This document shows positions 24,606 to 33,689 of a DNA stretch of 64,000 bases, piece after piece; the stretch's first letter is position 1; each line of letters starts with the position of its first letter. The position numbers and the translations under genes are program-made. The notes beneath the pieces are model-generated. The model did no database searches and was not told where the DNA came from. It was given only the letters and a program-made list of their open reading frames with translations. This DNA comes from Streptosporangium oxazolinicum. Its GTDB lineage: Bacteria > Actinomycetota > Actinomycetes > Streptosporangiales > Streptosporangiaceae. The stretch spans positions 434,001-498,000 of the forward strand of contig NZ_BAABAQ010000002.1 in NCBI RefSeq assembly GCF_039537505.1, read 5' to 3'.

Positions 24606-25907
24606 TCAGCGCTTGACCAGCACCTGCTGGGTCGGGAGGAGCACCGGAGGCCGGGAGCCCTTCGCCGTCGCCGCGACCGGACCGCACAGCGCCTGCATGA
24701 AGTGGCCCGACATCGCGTAGTCGATCGCGTGCGGCTGCGGGTAACCGCTCGCGTCGAGCCGCTGGTACTTCATCAGGTTGATCCCCAGGGAGAGCTGGCG
24801 GCGGCCGTCCTCACCGGACAGGGAGACCGTACCCATGCCGAACACGGCGCCGTCGTGGCCCCAGAACCGGCCGCAGGGCAGGTCCTGGGCGTAGATGCCG
24901 AGGCCGTAGTTCATCACGACGTTGCCCTCGGCGTCGGTGACCGGCACCGTCGTCCGCATCTGGGCGAGCTGCGCGGGGGCAAGGAGCCTGCCGCCCAGCA
25001 GCTCACGGTAGAACCGGTTGAGGTCCTCCATGGTCGCGACGACCGCGCCCGCCGTGCCCGCCCACGACATGTCGTAGACGCTGTAGTCGCGCGGCGGGTC
25101 GATGTAGCCGTACAGCGCCTCGTACGCCTTGGAGTGCGGCCCCGGGATGACCGGCGTGCGCGGGAAGGACGTGTCGCGCAGCCCGGCCCGGCGGATCACG
25201 TGGCGGGTGATGTACTCCTCGGCGCCGGTGCCGGTCACCTTCTCCAGGAGCAGTCCGGCGATCACGTAGTTGGTGTTGGAGTACGACCACAGCTGCCCCG
25301 GCTCGCCAGTGCGCGGCGCCTCCAGCCCGAATCTCACCAGCTCCTGCGGGCGGATCCTGCGGAACCTGTGCTCGTCGAGGCTCTGCGGGGAAGCCTGGAC
25401 GAAGGAGGGGAAGGCGCCCGCGACGTAGTCGCCGATGCCGCTGGTGTGGTTGAGCAGCATCCGGACCGTGGTCCTGCGGCCGAGGTCGCCCGGCAGGAGA
25501 CCGGGGAGATAGCGGGCGACGGGAGCGTCCAGCTCGACGCGGCCCCGCTCGACCTGCTGGAGGATCGCCACGGCCGTGAAGGTCTTGGTGATGCTGCCCA
25601 CCCGGTGGACCATCCGGGAGTGGACGGGCCGCCGGGTCCGCACGTCGGCGACCCCCGCCGCCCCGAGCCACTCCTCGCGCTCGTCCCGTACGGCAGAGTA
25701 GGTGCCGTACATGCCCGCCTCGTGGACCGCGTCGAGGCTCCGCCGGAGCGCCTCCCTGTCGAGCCCGGCCTCCCGGCCGGCCGACGCCGAGGGGCCGGGG
25801 ACCGGCTCGGCGGACGCGGGAGGCGCGACGGCCCACGTCACGAGTATCGCGCTCAACCCGAGGCCGGCGATCGCCCGTCCACGGTGGGGAAGTCGCGCGA
25901 GAGTCAT
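24606..25907 (-). CDS. Exported serine hydrolase, beta-lactamase class C/DD-peptidase family
   Basis: The 433-residue protein has a signal peptide (MTLARLPHRGRAIAGLG..., cleavage near ASA, residue 33). The active-site triad motifs are Ser105-x-x-Lys108 (GSITKTF), Tyr209-Ser-Asn211 (SYSNTNY) and GHDG near residue 355. Members act as D-alanyl-D-alanine carboxypeptidases, esterases or beta-lactamases; this one is closest in form to Streptomyces R61-type carboxypeptidases. ATG 25907 follows GAGGAGATG. It converges on the PBP gene, so a wall-remodelling role is plausible. Confidence 0.88.
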   Translation of the reverse strand: MTLARLPHRGRAIAGLGLSAILVTWAVAPPASAEPVPGPSASAGREAGLDREALRRSLDAVHEAGMYGTYSAVRDEREEWLGAAGVADVRTRRPVHSRMVHRVGSITKTFTAVAILQQVERGRVELDAPVARYLPGLLPGDLGRRTTVRMLLNHTSGIGDYVAGAFPSFVQASPQSLDEHRFRRIRPQELVRFGLEAPRTGEPGQLWSYSNTNYVIAGLLLEKVTGTGAEEYITRHVIRRAGLRDTSFPRTPVIPGPHSKAYEALYGYIDPPRDYSVYDMSWAGTAGAVVATMEDLNRFYRELLGGRLLAPAQLAQMRTTVPVTDAEGNVVMNYGLGIYAQDLPCGRFWGHDGAVFGMGTVSLSGEDGRRQLSLGINLMKYQRLDASGYPQPHAIDYAMSGHFMQALCGPVAATAKGSRPPVLLPTQQVLVKR

Positions 25908-26093
25908 CGGCTGTCATCTCCTCAAACTCGGAATATACGACATGACGATCGTCGCAATTCCGGCGCGGCTCCCCCTCCTCTCCCGGGACGATCTGTTCCT
26001 CGTCCGCCGGGACGAAGACCGGCAGCGCGCCCCGATGCAAAATGTCACACCGGGCGCGCCGGGATGCCCGGCCCCGTCTCGGGCTCCGACGTC

Positions 26094-29000
26094 TCAGGCG
26101 CCGAGGCAGGCGGGGCCGAGGAGCTGCTTCAGGTCGCCCATCAGGGCCGGGGAGGGCGACACGCGCAGGCGGTCGTCGAGGCGCACGATGGTGGTCTTCG
26201 GGCCGTTGTGGACCTGCAGGTGCACCTCGGTGGTGCCGGGGTGCGCGGTCAGCACCTCCTTGAGGCGGCCGACCACCGGCGGGGTGCAGCGGGCCAGGGC
26301 GAGGCTGACGGCCAGCGGCCCACCGGCCTCGCGGGTCAGGTCGGGGGCCGTCACCTCCATCGCGATGATCTTCCCGACGTCCTCGCGCTTGTCCAGGCGG
26401 CCCTTGACGAACACGATGGCGTCCTCGGCGAGCACCGTCGCGCAGAGCTGGTACGCCGAAGGGAAGATCATCACTTCGATCGCGCCCTCCAGGTCCTCCA
26501 GCTGGGTCAGGACCCAGGTGTCGCCCTTCTTGGTGACCTTCCGCTGCAGGCCGCTCAGGATGCCGCCGACGGTGACGACCTGGCCGTCGGGGCGGTGCTC
26601 CTCCTGCAGCGAGGCGATCGAGCAGTCGGCGCCGGAGGCGAGGATGTGCTCCACACCGAAGAGCGGGTGGTCGGAGACGTACAGGCCGAGCATCTCCCGC
26701 TCGAACTGCAGCAGGGTGTTCTTGTCCCACTCGCCCAGCGGGATCTGCACGTCGAAGGTCTGGTCCTCGGCGCCCTCGATGGCGCCGAACAGGGAGTCCT
26801 GTCCCTGCGCCTCGTTCTTCTTGATCCCGATGATGCTGTCGACGGCCTGCTCGTGGACCATCACCAGGCCCTTGCGCACGTGCCCGAAGGAGTCGAAGGC
26901 ACCGGCCTTGACCAGCGACTCGATGACCCGCTTGTTACAGACCACCATGGGGACCTTGCGCAGGAAGTCCTTGAAGTCGGCGAAGCGGCTCTTCTCCTTG
27001 CGCGCGGCGATGATCCCGTCGACCACGTTGCCGCCGACGTTGCGGATCGCCGACAGGCCGAACCGGACGTCGGTGCCGCGCGGGGTGAAGTCGAAGTCGG
27101 AGTCGTTGACGTCCGGCGGCAGCACCTTGATGCCCATCCGGCGGCACTCGTTGAGGTAGAGGGCCGACTTGTCCTTGTCGTCCTTGACCGAGGTGAGCAG
27201 CCCGGCCATGTACTCGGCCGGGTAGTTGGCCTTGAGGTAGGCGGTCCAGTAGGAGACCAGGCCGTAGGCGGCGCTGTGCGCCTTGTTGAAGGCGTAGTCG
27301 GAGAAGGGCAGCAGGATGTCCCAGAGCGTCTTGATCGCGGCGGCCGAGTAGCCGTTGTCCTTCATGCCCTGCTCGAACGACTCGAACTGCTTGTCCAGCT
27401 CTGCCTTCTTCTTCTTGCCCATCGCGCGGCGCAGCAGGTCGGCCTTGCCGAGCGAGAACCCGGCGACCTTCTGCGCGATGGCCATGACCTGCTCCTGGTA
27501 GACGATCAGGCCGTACGTCGTGCCGAGGATCTCCTGCAGCGACTCCTCGAACTCCGGGTGGATCGGGACGATCTCCTGCTGGCCGTTCTTGCGCAGCGCG
27601 TAGTTGGTGTGGGAGTTGGCGCCCATCGGGCCCGGCCGGTACAGCGCGCCGACGGCGGAGATGTCCTCGAAGTTGTCGGGCTTCATCAACCGCAGCAGCG
27701 ACCGCATGCCGCCGCCGTCCAGCTGGAACACGCCCAGGGTGTCGCCCCGGCCGAGCAGCTCGTACGTCTTGCGGTCGTCCAGCGGCAGCTTGAGCAGGTC
27801 GATGGCCTCGCCGGTGTTGGCCTCGATCATCTTCAGGCAGTCGTCGATGATCGTGAGGTTGCGCAGGCCCAGGAAGTCCATCTTCAGCAGGCCGAGCGTC
27901 TCGCAGGTCGGGTAGTCGAACTGCGTGATGATCACACCGTCGGAGTCGCGGCGCATGATCGGGATGTAGTCGGTCAGCACCTCCGACGACATGATCACCC
28001 CGGCGGCGTGCACGCCGGTCTGCCGGATCAGGCCCTCCAGGCCCCTGCCCAGGTCCATCGCCGACTTGACGTCGACGTCCTCCTCGTACAGCCTGCGCAG
28101 CTCACCGGCCTCGTTGTAGCGCGGGTGGTCGGAGTCGAAGATGCCCGACAGCGGGATGTCCTTGCCCATCACCGCGGGCGGGAACGCCTTGGAGACCTTG
28201 TCGCCCAGCGCGTACGGGTGCCCGAGGACGCGGGCCGCGTCCTTGATGGCAGCCTTCGCCTTGATGGTGCCGAAGGTGGCGATCATGGCGACCTTGTCGG
28301 CGCCGTACTTCTCCGTCACGTAGCGGATCACGTCACCGCGCCTGCGCTCGTCGAAGTCGATGTCGACGTCGGGCATGGAGACGCGGTCGGGGTTGAGGAA
28401 CCGCTCGAAGATGAGCCCGTGCGGCAGCGGGTCGAGGTCGGTGATGCCCAGCGCGTACGCGGCCAGCGAGCCCGCGGCCGAGCCTCGCCCGGGGCCGACC
28501 CGGATGCCGTTGTTCTTGGCCCACATGATGAAGTCGGCGACCACGAGGAAGTAGGAGGGGAACCCCATCTGCAGGATGACGTTCATCTCGAACTCGATCT
28601 GCGTGCGGTGCTCCTCGTCGACGCCCTCGGGGAAGCGCCGCCCCATGCCCGACCAGATCTCCTTGCGGAACCAGCTCTCCTCGGTCTCCCCGTCGGGCAG
28701 GGGGTAGGTGGGCATCAGGTTCTTGAAGCCGAACATGCCGCTCGGGTCGACCTTCTCGGCGACCAGCAGGGTGTTGCGGCAGCCCTCGGCCCACAGGTCC
28801 GAGGAGTCGACGGCGCGCATCTCGTCGGCGTTCTTGATGTAGTAACCGCTGCCGTCGAAGCGGAAGCGGTCGGGGTCGGACAGCTGCTTGCCGGTCTGGA
28901 TGCACAGGAGCGCGTCGTGGGAGGTCGCGTCCGACTCGTAGGTGTAGTGGGAGTCGTTGGTGACCAGCGGCGGGATGTTCAGCTCCTTGGAGATGCGGGT

Positions 29001-29615
29001 CAGGCCGTCGCGGACCCGGCGCTCGATGTCGAGCCCGTGGTCCATGATCTCCAGGTAGTAGTTGTCCTTGCCGAACAGGTCCTGGAACCTGGCCGCCGCC
29101 GCGACCGCCTCGTCGTACTGGCCCAGGCGCAGTCGGGTCTGCACCTCGCCCGACGGGCAGCCGGTGGTGGCCATCAGGCCCTCGGAGTGCTCGGCGAGGA
29201 TCTCGGCGTCCATCCGGGCCCACTTGCGGACGAAGCCCTCGGTGTAGGCGCGCGAGGAGAGCTTCATCAGGTTGCCCAGGCCGGTGGCGTTCTTCGCCCA
29301 GATGGTCATGTGGGTGTAGTAGCCACCCGCCGAGACGTCGTCGCGCTTCTGGTGCGGCTCGCCCCACAGCACCGGCTTCTTCTGGTGCCGGGAGGCCGGG
29401 GCGACATAGGCCTCGATGCCGATGATCGGCTTGATCCCGGCCCCGGTCGCCTGCTTGTAGAAGTCGTAGGCGCCGTGCATGTTGCCGTGGTCGGTGATCG
29501 CGATGGCGGGCATGCCCAGGTCACCGACCTGTTTGAACATCTGCTTCAAACGGGCGGCCCCATCCAGCATGGAGTATTCCGTGTGAACGTGCAGATGCAC
29601 AAACGAGTCTGACAT
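26094..29615 (-). CDS. dnaE: DNA polymerase III subunit alpha
   Basis: The 1173-residue protein is the replicative polymerase. A PHP domain starts at FVHLHVHTEYSMLDGAARL and continues through ITDHGNMHGAYDF. The polymerase catalytic aspartates are in MPDVDIDF (residues 414-421). The finger, beta-binding and OB-fold (about 970-1060, VVTVGGILSGLQRKV) parts follow in the usual order. The length and the single full-size copy next to lspA/rluD fit dnaE1 rather than the mutagenic dnaE2. ATG 29615 encodes MSDSFV. Confidence 0.97.
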   Translation of the reverse strand: MSDSFVHLHVHTEYSMLDGAARLKQMFKQVGDLGMPAIAITDHGNMHGAYDFYKQATGAGIKPIIGIEAYVAPASRHQKKPVLWGEPHQKRDDVSAGGYYTHMTIWAKNATGLGNLMKLSSRAYTEGFVRKWARMDAEILAEHSEGLMATTGCPSGEVQTRLRLGQYDEAVAAAARFQDLFGKDNYYLEIMDHGLDIERRVRDGLTRISKELNIPPLVTNDSHYTYESDATSHDALLCIQTGKQLSDPDRFRFDGSGYYIKNADEMRAVDSSDLWAEGCRNTLLVAEKVDPSGMFGFKNLMPTYPLPDGETEESWFRKEIWSGMGRRFPEGVDEEHRTQIEFEMNVILQMGFPSYFLVVADFIMWAKNNGIRVGPGRGSAAGSLAAYALGITDLDPLPHGLIFERFLNPDRVSMPDVDIDFDERRRGDVIRYVTEKYGADKVAMIATFGTIKAKAAIKDAARVLGHPYALGDKVSKAFPPAVMGKDIPLSGIFDSDHPRYNEAGELRRLYEEDVDVKSAMDLGRGLEGLIRQTGVHAAGVIMSSEVLTDYIPIMRRDSDGVIITQFDYPTCETLGLLKMDFLGLRNLTIIDDCLKMIEANTGEAIDLLKLPLDDRKTYELLGRGDTLGVFQLDGGGMRSLLRLMKPDNFEDISAVGALYRPGPMGANSHTNYALRKNGQQEIVPIHPEFEESLQEILGTTYGLIVYQEQVMAIAQKVAGFSLGKADLLRRAMGKKKKAELDKQFESFEQGMKDNGYSAAAIKTLWDILLPFSDYAFNKAHSAAYGLVSYWTAYLKANYPAEYMAGLLTSVKDDKDKSALYLNECRRMGIKVLPPDVNDSDFDFTPRGTDVRFGLSAIRNVGGNVVDGIIAARKEKSRFADFKDFLRKVPMVVCNKRVIESLVKAGAFDSFGHVRKGLVMVHEQAVDSIIGIKKNEAQGQDSLFGAIEGAEDQTFDVQIPLGEWDKNTLLQFEREMLGLYVSDHPLFGVEHILASGADCSIASLQEEHRPDGQVVTVGGILSGLQRKVTKKGDTWVLTQLEDLEGAIEVMIFPSAYQLCATVLAEDAIVFVKGRLDKREDVGKIIAMEVTAPDLTREAGGPLAVSLALARCTPPVVGRLKEVLTAHPGTTEVHLQVHNGPKTTIVRLDDRLRVSPSPALMGDLKQLLGPACLGA

Positions 29616-29722
29616 GCGGCCCCGTCCTCCCCTAGTCGCACCGTCGGCGAGGAAAGCGTATCCAAATCTGAGTTTCGAAAGTGACTCATGCGCTTCGGGT
29701 CACCTCCCGTTCTGGCGCCCCC

Positions 29723-30715
29723 TCACTCCCGGGACGCCTCGGTCCCGAGTGTCTCCGTACCCCGATCCGCGCCTCGGGACCGGGGCGCGGACCGGTGTTC
29801 CTCGGCGAGGTGGAGACCCGCCTCGATGACGGCGTTCATGATGGGGGCGAGCCTGGCCTCGCCCAGGACGGGGGCGCGGCGCGCCATCTCGGCGACCAGG
29901 CGGCGCTCGCGGTCGGCGTCGCGACCGGCGAAGCCCCCGACGGGCTTGAGGCGCTGGATGGTCCCGGCCAGTTCGGCGCGGCGTTCCAGGAGGACGGCGA
30001 GGGCGGCGTCGACGCGGTCGATGGCCTCGCGGGCGGCGACGACCGAGTCGGGGCTCTCCCTGCGGGTGAGGGCGCCGACGATCCGCACGGCCTCGCGGGC
30101 GGCCAGCGCGTCCCGCTCGCCGGCGGAGGGGTCCAGCAGCAGGCCGTCGGCACCGGCGGCGACCGCGGCGGAGGCCAGCGCGGGGTCGGCGCCCAGCCCG
30201 GCCAGGACGGGGTGACCCGATCTCCCGCGCGCGGCGCGCATCAGCGCCAGGTCGGGAGCGGCGGCGCCGAGGGGGGCACGGCCGCCGCTCTCGCAGAGCA
30301 CGACCCCGTCGTTGCCCTCCGCCGCGCAGCGACCGGCGATCGCCAGCCACTCCTCCAGGGTCGCGGAGGGGTGACGGTGGAGGAGCACCGGCAGGCCGAG
30401 CCCGGCGACGGCGCGCACCAGCCCGGAGGCGCGCATCCAGGCCGCGCCGACCACCACGCCGTCGGCCCTCTCGGCGATCAGCGGCAGGTCCTCCTCCGAG
30501 GACGGCTCCACCAGGACCGGCCCCGCCCCCCAGGCTCGGGCCGCCGCCACGGACTCGGCCGAGGAGACTCCCCCGCGACGGTCTCGCAGGCTGATCCAGT
30601 GGACGTCCGCGCCCGGCCCGCCGATCACCACGGCCGGCCCGGCCCCTATCGTGAGCGCGCCCAGTCGCACCGCCACGCGTTCCGTGTGTACCGTGCACTG
30701 TGCGGTGGACGACAT
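29723..30715 (-). CDS. Degenerate DAHP-synthase-like barrel fused to chorismate mutase (AroQ)
   Basis: The 330-residue protein has two parts. Residues 25-220 align with type I-beta DAHP synthase: SSEEDLPLIAERADGVVVGA, PVLLHRHPSATLEEWL, EGNDGVVLCESGGR and AAVAAGADGLLLDPS. However, the family KPRTSP motif and the metal ligands (Cys of AGPC, His of DPSH, Glu of EVHP) are all missing. Residues 226-307 are an AroQ chorismate mutase with Arg245/246, Lys257 and Asp266-x-x-Arg269-Glu270 in place. So it is probably a working mutase with a dead or regulatory barrel. It lies 107 bases upstream of dnaE on the same strand. Confidence 0.72.
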   Translation of the reverse strand: MSSTAQCTVHTERVAVRLGALTIGAGPAVVIGGPGADVHWISLRDRRGGVSSAESVAAARAWGAGPVLVEPSSEEDLPLIAERADGVVVGAAWMRASGLVRAVAGLGLPVLLHRHPSATLEEWLAIAGRCAAEGNDGVVLCESGGRAPLGAAAPDLALMRAARGRSGHPVLAGLGADPALASAAVAAGADGLLLDPSAGERDALAAREAVRIVGALTRRESPDSVVAAREAIDRVDAALAVLLERRAELAGTIQRLKPVGGFAGRDADRERRLVAEMARRAPVLGEARLAPIMNAVIEAGLHLAEEHRSAPRSRGADRGTETLGTEASRE

Positions 30716-31082
30716 GAGTCTCCCCAGGTTCGGCCGACGCGCGTCCCGCGAGCCGGCGGCCGTTCGGAAAGGGACTTCGGACTTCGAACTTCGAACAGAA
30801 CTTCACAGGGGGCTTCGGACAGAGAAAAAGGCAGAGACCTCGCGTCTCCGCCCGGTGCCGGCTCCGGCTGGTCGCTAGTTCACACTGTCACGACCGGCTC
30901 TCCGGAGCCGGCTCGATAAACGCGAAGTGACAGGTCACGAGGGCAATCCTAGGTCACCTTCCTGACATCCGCCACGTACTGGACAGTGCATCTCAGGATA
31001 CGGACTTTTCTGCGGTAGGTGAGTCGATCACTTTACCGGGCTATGAGAGTATTCGGGGGTTCAGAAGGAGGTAAGCCGGTTG
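30716..31082. promoter_or_regulatory. Divergent control region, direct repeats and dyads before kinase gene
   Basis: The 367 bases separate two divergent genes. Three 7-base direct repeats, ACTTCG(G/A), run at 30774-30794, followed by a further ACTTC. A hairpin CCGGCTC-TCCG-GAGCCGG lies at 30894-30911. The palindrome GTGAC-AG-GTCAC lies at 30927-30938, with another GGTCAC at 30952-30957. A strong ribosome site AAGGAGGT at 31065-31072 serves the kinase. No ORF is supported here. Confidence 0.5.
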
Positions 31083-33644
31083 ATGGCCGAAGCACAGCCC
31101 GAGGGGCGCCGTATCGCCTCCCGCTACCAGCTGCTCGAAGCCATCGGGCGGGGTGGCATGGGCATCGTGTGGCGGGCCCATGACGAGCTCCTCGACCGTG
31201 AGGTCGCGATCAAGGAGGTCCGCTACGCCGACATGCTCGGCGAGGACAACCAGGAGGACTTCAACCGGCGCACCAAGCGCGAGGCGCGTGCGGCCGGGCG
31301 CCTGACGCACCCGAACGTGGTGGTCGTCCACGACGTCATCGAGGAGGACGGGCGTCCCTGGATCGTCATGCAGCTGGTGGAGTCACGCTCCCTCGGCAAG
31401 GTGCTGCGCCAGGACGGGCCGCTGCCTCCGCGGCGGGTCGCGGAGATCGGCCTCAAGCTGCTGGAGGCACTGCGTGCCGCCCACGCCCAGGGAGTGCTGC
31501 ACCGCGACGTCAAGCCGGAGAACGTGCTGCTCGCCGACGACGGCCGGGTGGTGCTGACCGACTTCGGCATCGCCACGCTCGAGGCCGAGACCGCGCTGAC
31601 CATGACCGGCATCGCGGGCACGCCCGCGTTCATCCCGCCGGAGCGCATCAAGGGCGGCAGCGCGCAGCGCGAGTCCGACCTGTGGTCGCTCGGCGCGACC
31701 CTGTACGCCGCCGTCGAGGGCAAGCCCCCGCACGACCGGGGCGGGGCGCTGCCGACCATGCACGCCATCCTGAACGACGAGCCCGAGACCCCGGTCCACG
31801 CCGGGCCGCTGGCCCCCGTCCTCGAAGGGCTGCTCCGCAAGGATCCGGCGCTGCGCATGCCCTACAAGGAGGCCGTACGGCTGCTGCGCGCGGTGGCCGA
31901 GAGCGAGAGCGACCGGGACCGGCCCGCCAGGACCGCCGTCATGCCCACCGTGGATCCGGGGGAGGACGCCACCGATCCCGGGATCCGCTTCCAGCCCGGC
32001 GCCGTCCCCGAGACGGGCGCGAAGCTGGACTCCGTGCCCTCCGGCTCCAAGGAGGAGGCCGCTCCCGCTCCCCAGGAGAAGCCCCGCGAGAAGCCTCGCG
32101 AGGCCGCCGCGAAGGCACCGGCCGAAGCCGTACGGCCGAAGCCCGCGCCCGCGAAGCCCGCGTCCCCGAAGCCCGCCGCTCCCTCGGCGGCCGGTTCGGT
32201 AGCAGCCGGTTCAATAGCGGCCGGTTCGGCGGAGAAGGCGAAGGAGGCCCCGGAGGAGGCCGCGTCCGCCGCGAAGGGCGGCCAGGCTCCCGAGGCCGGA
32301 GCGGGATCACCCGCCTCGGACGCCGGGACGGGCGCACCGGCTCCCGAAGCGGGAGCGGGCTCGACGGCGAGCCGTCCCACCGGCGAGGCCACGCCCGCTC
32401 CCCCGGCGTCCTCCGCCGCCGAGGCCGCGCCGCCGATCCTGCCCAGATTCGCCCCGAAACCGAAACCCGCCACCGGCGCGAAGCCCACCCCGAAGCCCGA
32501 GCCCGAGCCCGCCCCGAGGCCCGAGGCCGCGGCGCCCCCGGTCCTGCCCAGGTTCGCGCCCAAGCCGAAGCCCGCCACCGGCGCGAAGCCCGAGGCCGCC
32601 GCCGACGTCGCACCGGCCCATGAGACGAAGCCGGGCACGGTGCCCTCCGCGTCCGCCGGCCTCGCCACCGGGAAGAAGCCCGCCGCGCCCACGACGAGCC
32701 GCGAGGGCGCCCCGGCGGCCACGGAGCCGGGATCCCAGCGTCAGAAGCCCGTCTCGCGTCCCAACCCCTTCCCGCCCGTGGGGCGCGAGCCCGCGCCGAG
32801 GCCGGAGCCCACCAGGGAACGGGAACCCGTCTCCGCCGCGCGGGAGGAGCCCCCGGCCCCTTCCTCCGGGGGTCACGAGACCGGCACGCCCGCCCCCCGG
32901 GAGCCGGGCACCTCCCCGGTGAGGCGGGGGCTGCTGGTGCTCGTGCCCGCGCTGCTGATCGTCGGCGGGATCGCCGGCTGGCTCGGCCTGCGCAGCGGCG
33001 ACGAGACCCCGCAGGCCAGGCCGGGCGAGGCGGGCGCGTCCAGCGCGTCGGACGCCCCGAGCGGCGCCACCGAGACGACCCCGGAGGGCTCGCCGGACCC
33101 GGAGACGTCGCCGTCCTCCTCAGCGTCCCCTTCGTCCCCGTCGGAGTCTCCCTCGGCATCCCCCTCGTCCAGCCCGAGCCCCACCAAGACGGAGGAGAAG
33201 TCCGCCCTCCCCTCCGGGTGGAAGACGCACAAGGACTCCAACGGCTTCTCGATCGGCCTGCCCAAGGGGTGGGCCGTGGAGAAGCGGCCCGGCAAGCAGG
33301 TGTGGTTCCGCGGCCCCGACCGGACGAGCTTCGTCTTCGTCGAGTACGTCGACAAGGCGGGCCCCGACCCGAAGAAGGACTGGGAGAACCAGGAAAGTGT
33401 CGTCCGGGGCAACTTCTCCGGCTACGAGCGGATCAGGATCGCGAACGTCAAGTACATGGTGAAGGCCGCCGACTGGGAGTTCACCTGGAACACCAACTCG
33501 GGCAAGGCTCGCGTGATCAACCGGGGGTTCGTCACCAAGGGCGGCCGGGGGTACGCGATTTACTGGCATACCCTGGCCAAGGACTGGAAGAAGAACATGC
33601 ACTTCTTCGAGGGGTTCACCGCGACCTTCTCTTCGAAGAAGTGA
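31083..33644 (+). CDS. Receptor-type Ser/Thr protein kinase with folded ectodomain (kinase A)
   Basis: The 853-residue protein has a kinase domain at residues 14-280 (Lys44 in VAIKEV, Asp142 in HRDVKPENVL, Asp160 in DFG, activation loop MTGIAGTPAFIPPER). A 330-residue Ala/Pro/Lys/Glu-rich linker with repeated PRFAPKPKPATGAKP blocks follows, then one TM helix at about 616-636. Outside lie a Ser/Pro linker and a C-terminal domain at about 709-853 (GWKTHKDSNGFSIGLPKGWAV ... AADWEFTWN ... FFEGFTATF). No PASTA repeats. ATG 31083 is preferred to TTG 31080. The neighbour kinase shares the ectodomain, so both may sense related signals. Confidence 0.92.
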   Translation: MAEAQPEGRRIASRYQLLEAIGRGGMGIVWRAHDELLDREVAIKEVRYADMLGEDNQEDFNRRTKREARAAGRLTHPNVVVVHDVIEEDGRPWIVMQLVESRSLGKVLRQDGPLPPRRVAEIGLKLLEALRAAHAQGVLHRDVKPENVLLADDGRVVLTDFGIATLEAETALTMTGIAGTPAFIPPERIKGGSAQRESDLWSLGATLYAAVEGKPPHDRGGALPTMHAILNDEPETPVHAGPLAPVLEGLLRKDPALRMPYKEAVRLLRAVAESESDRDRPARTAVMPTVDPGEDATDPGIRFQPGAVPETGAKLDSVPSGSKEEAAPAPQEKPREKPREAAAKAPAEAVRPKPAPAKPASPKPAAPSAAGSVAAGSIAAGSAEKAKEAPEEAASAAKGGQAPEAGAGSPASDAGTGAPAPEAGAGSTASRPTGEATPAPPASSAAEAAPPILPRFAPKPKPATGAKPTPKPEPEPAPRPEAAAPPVLPRFAPKPKPATGAKPEAAADVAPAHETKPGTVPSASAGLATGKKPAAPTTSREGAPAATEPGSQRQKPVSRPNPFPPVGREPAPRPEPTREREPVSAAREEPPAPSSGGHETGTPAPREPGTSPVRRGLLVLVPALLIVGGIAGWLGLRSGDETPQARPGEAGASSASDAPSGATETTPEGSPDPETSPSSSASPSSPSESPSASPSSSPSPTKTEEKSALPSGWKTHKDSNGFSIGLPKGWAVEKRPGKQVWFRGPDRTSFVFVEYVDKAGPDPKKDWENQESVVRGNFSGYERIRIANVKYMVKAADWEFTWNTNSGKARVINRGFVTKGGRGYAIYWHTLAKDWKKNMHFFEGFTATFSSKK

Positions 33645-33689
33645 GCGGGGGCCCTACCGCCCGCGGTCGGTGAGCCTGGGAGGGCGGGG

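Noticed and set aside
25932..25957. TATATT and TTGCGA as promoter of the serine hydrolase gene
   Set aside because: Spacer is only 14 bases, and the -10-like box sits very close to the ribosome site; not supported well enough to list.
24474..29612. 1712-codon open frame on the plus strand
   Set aside because: Exact antisense of dnaE; composition follows the third-codon GC bias of the real gene and no family motif is present.
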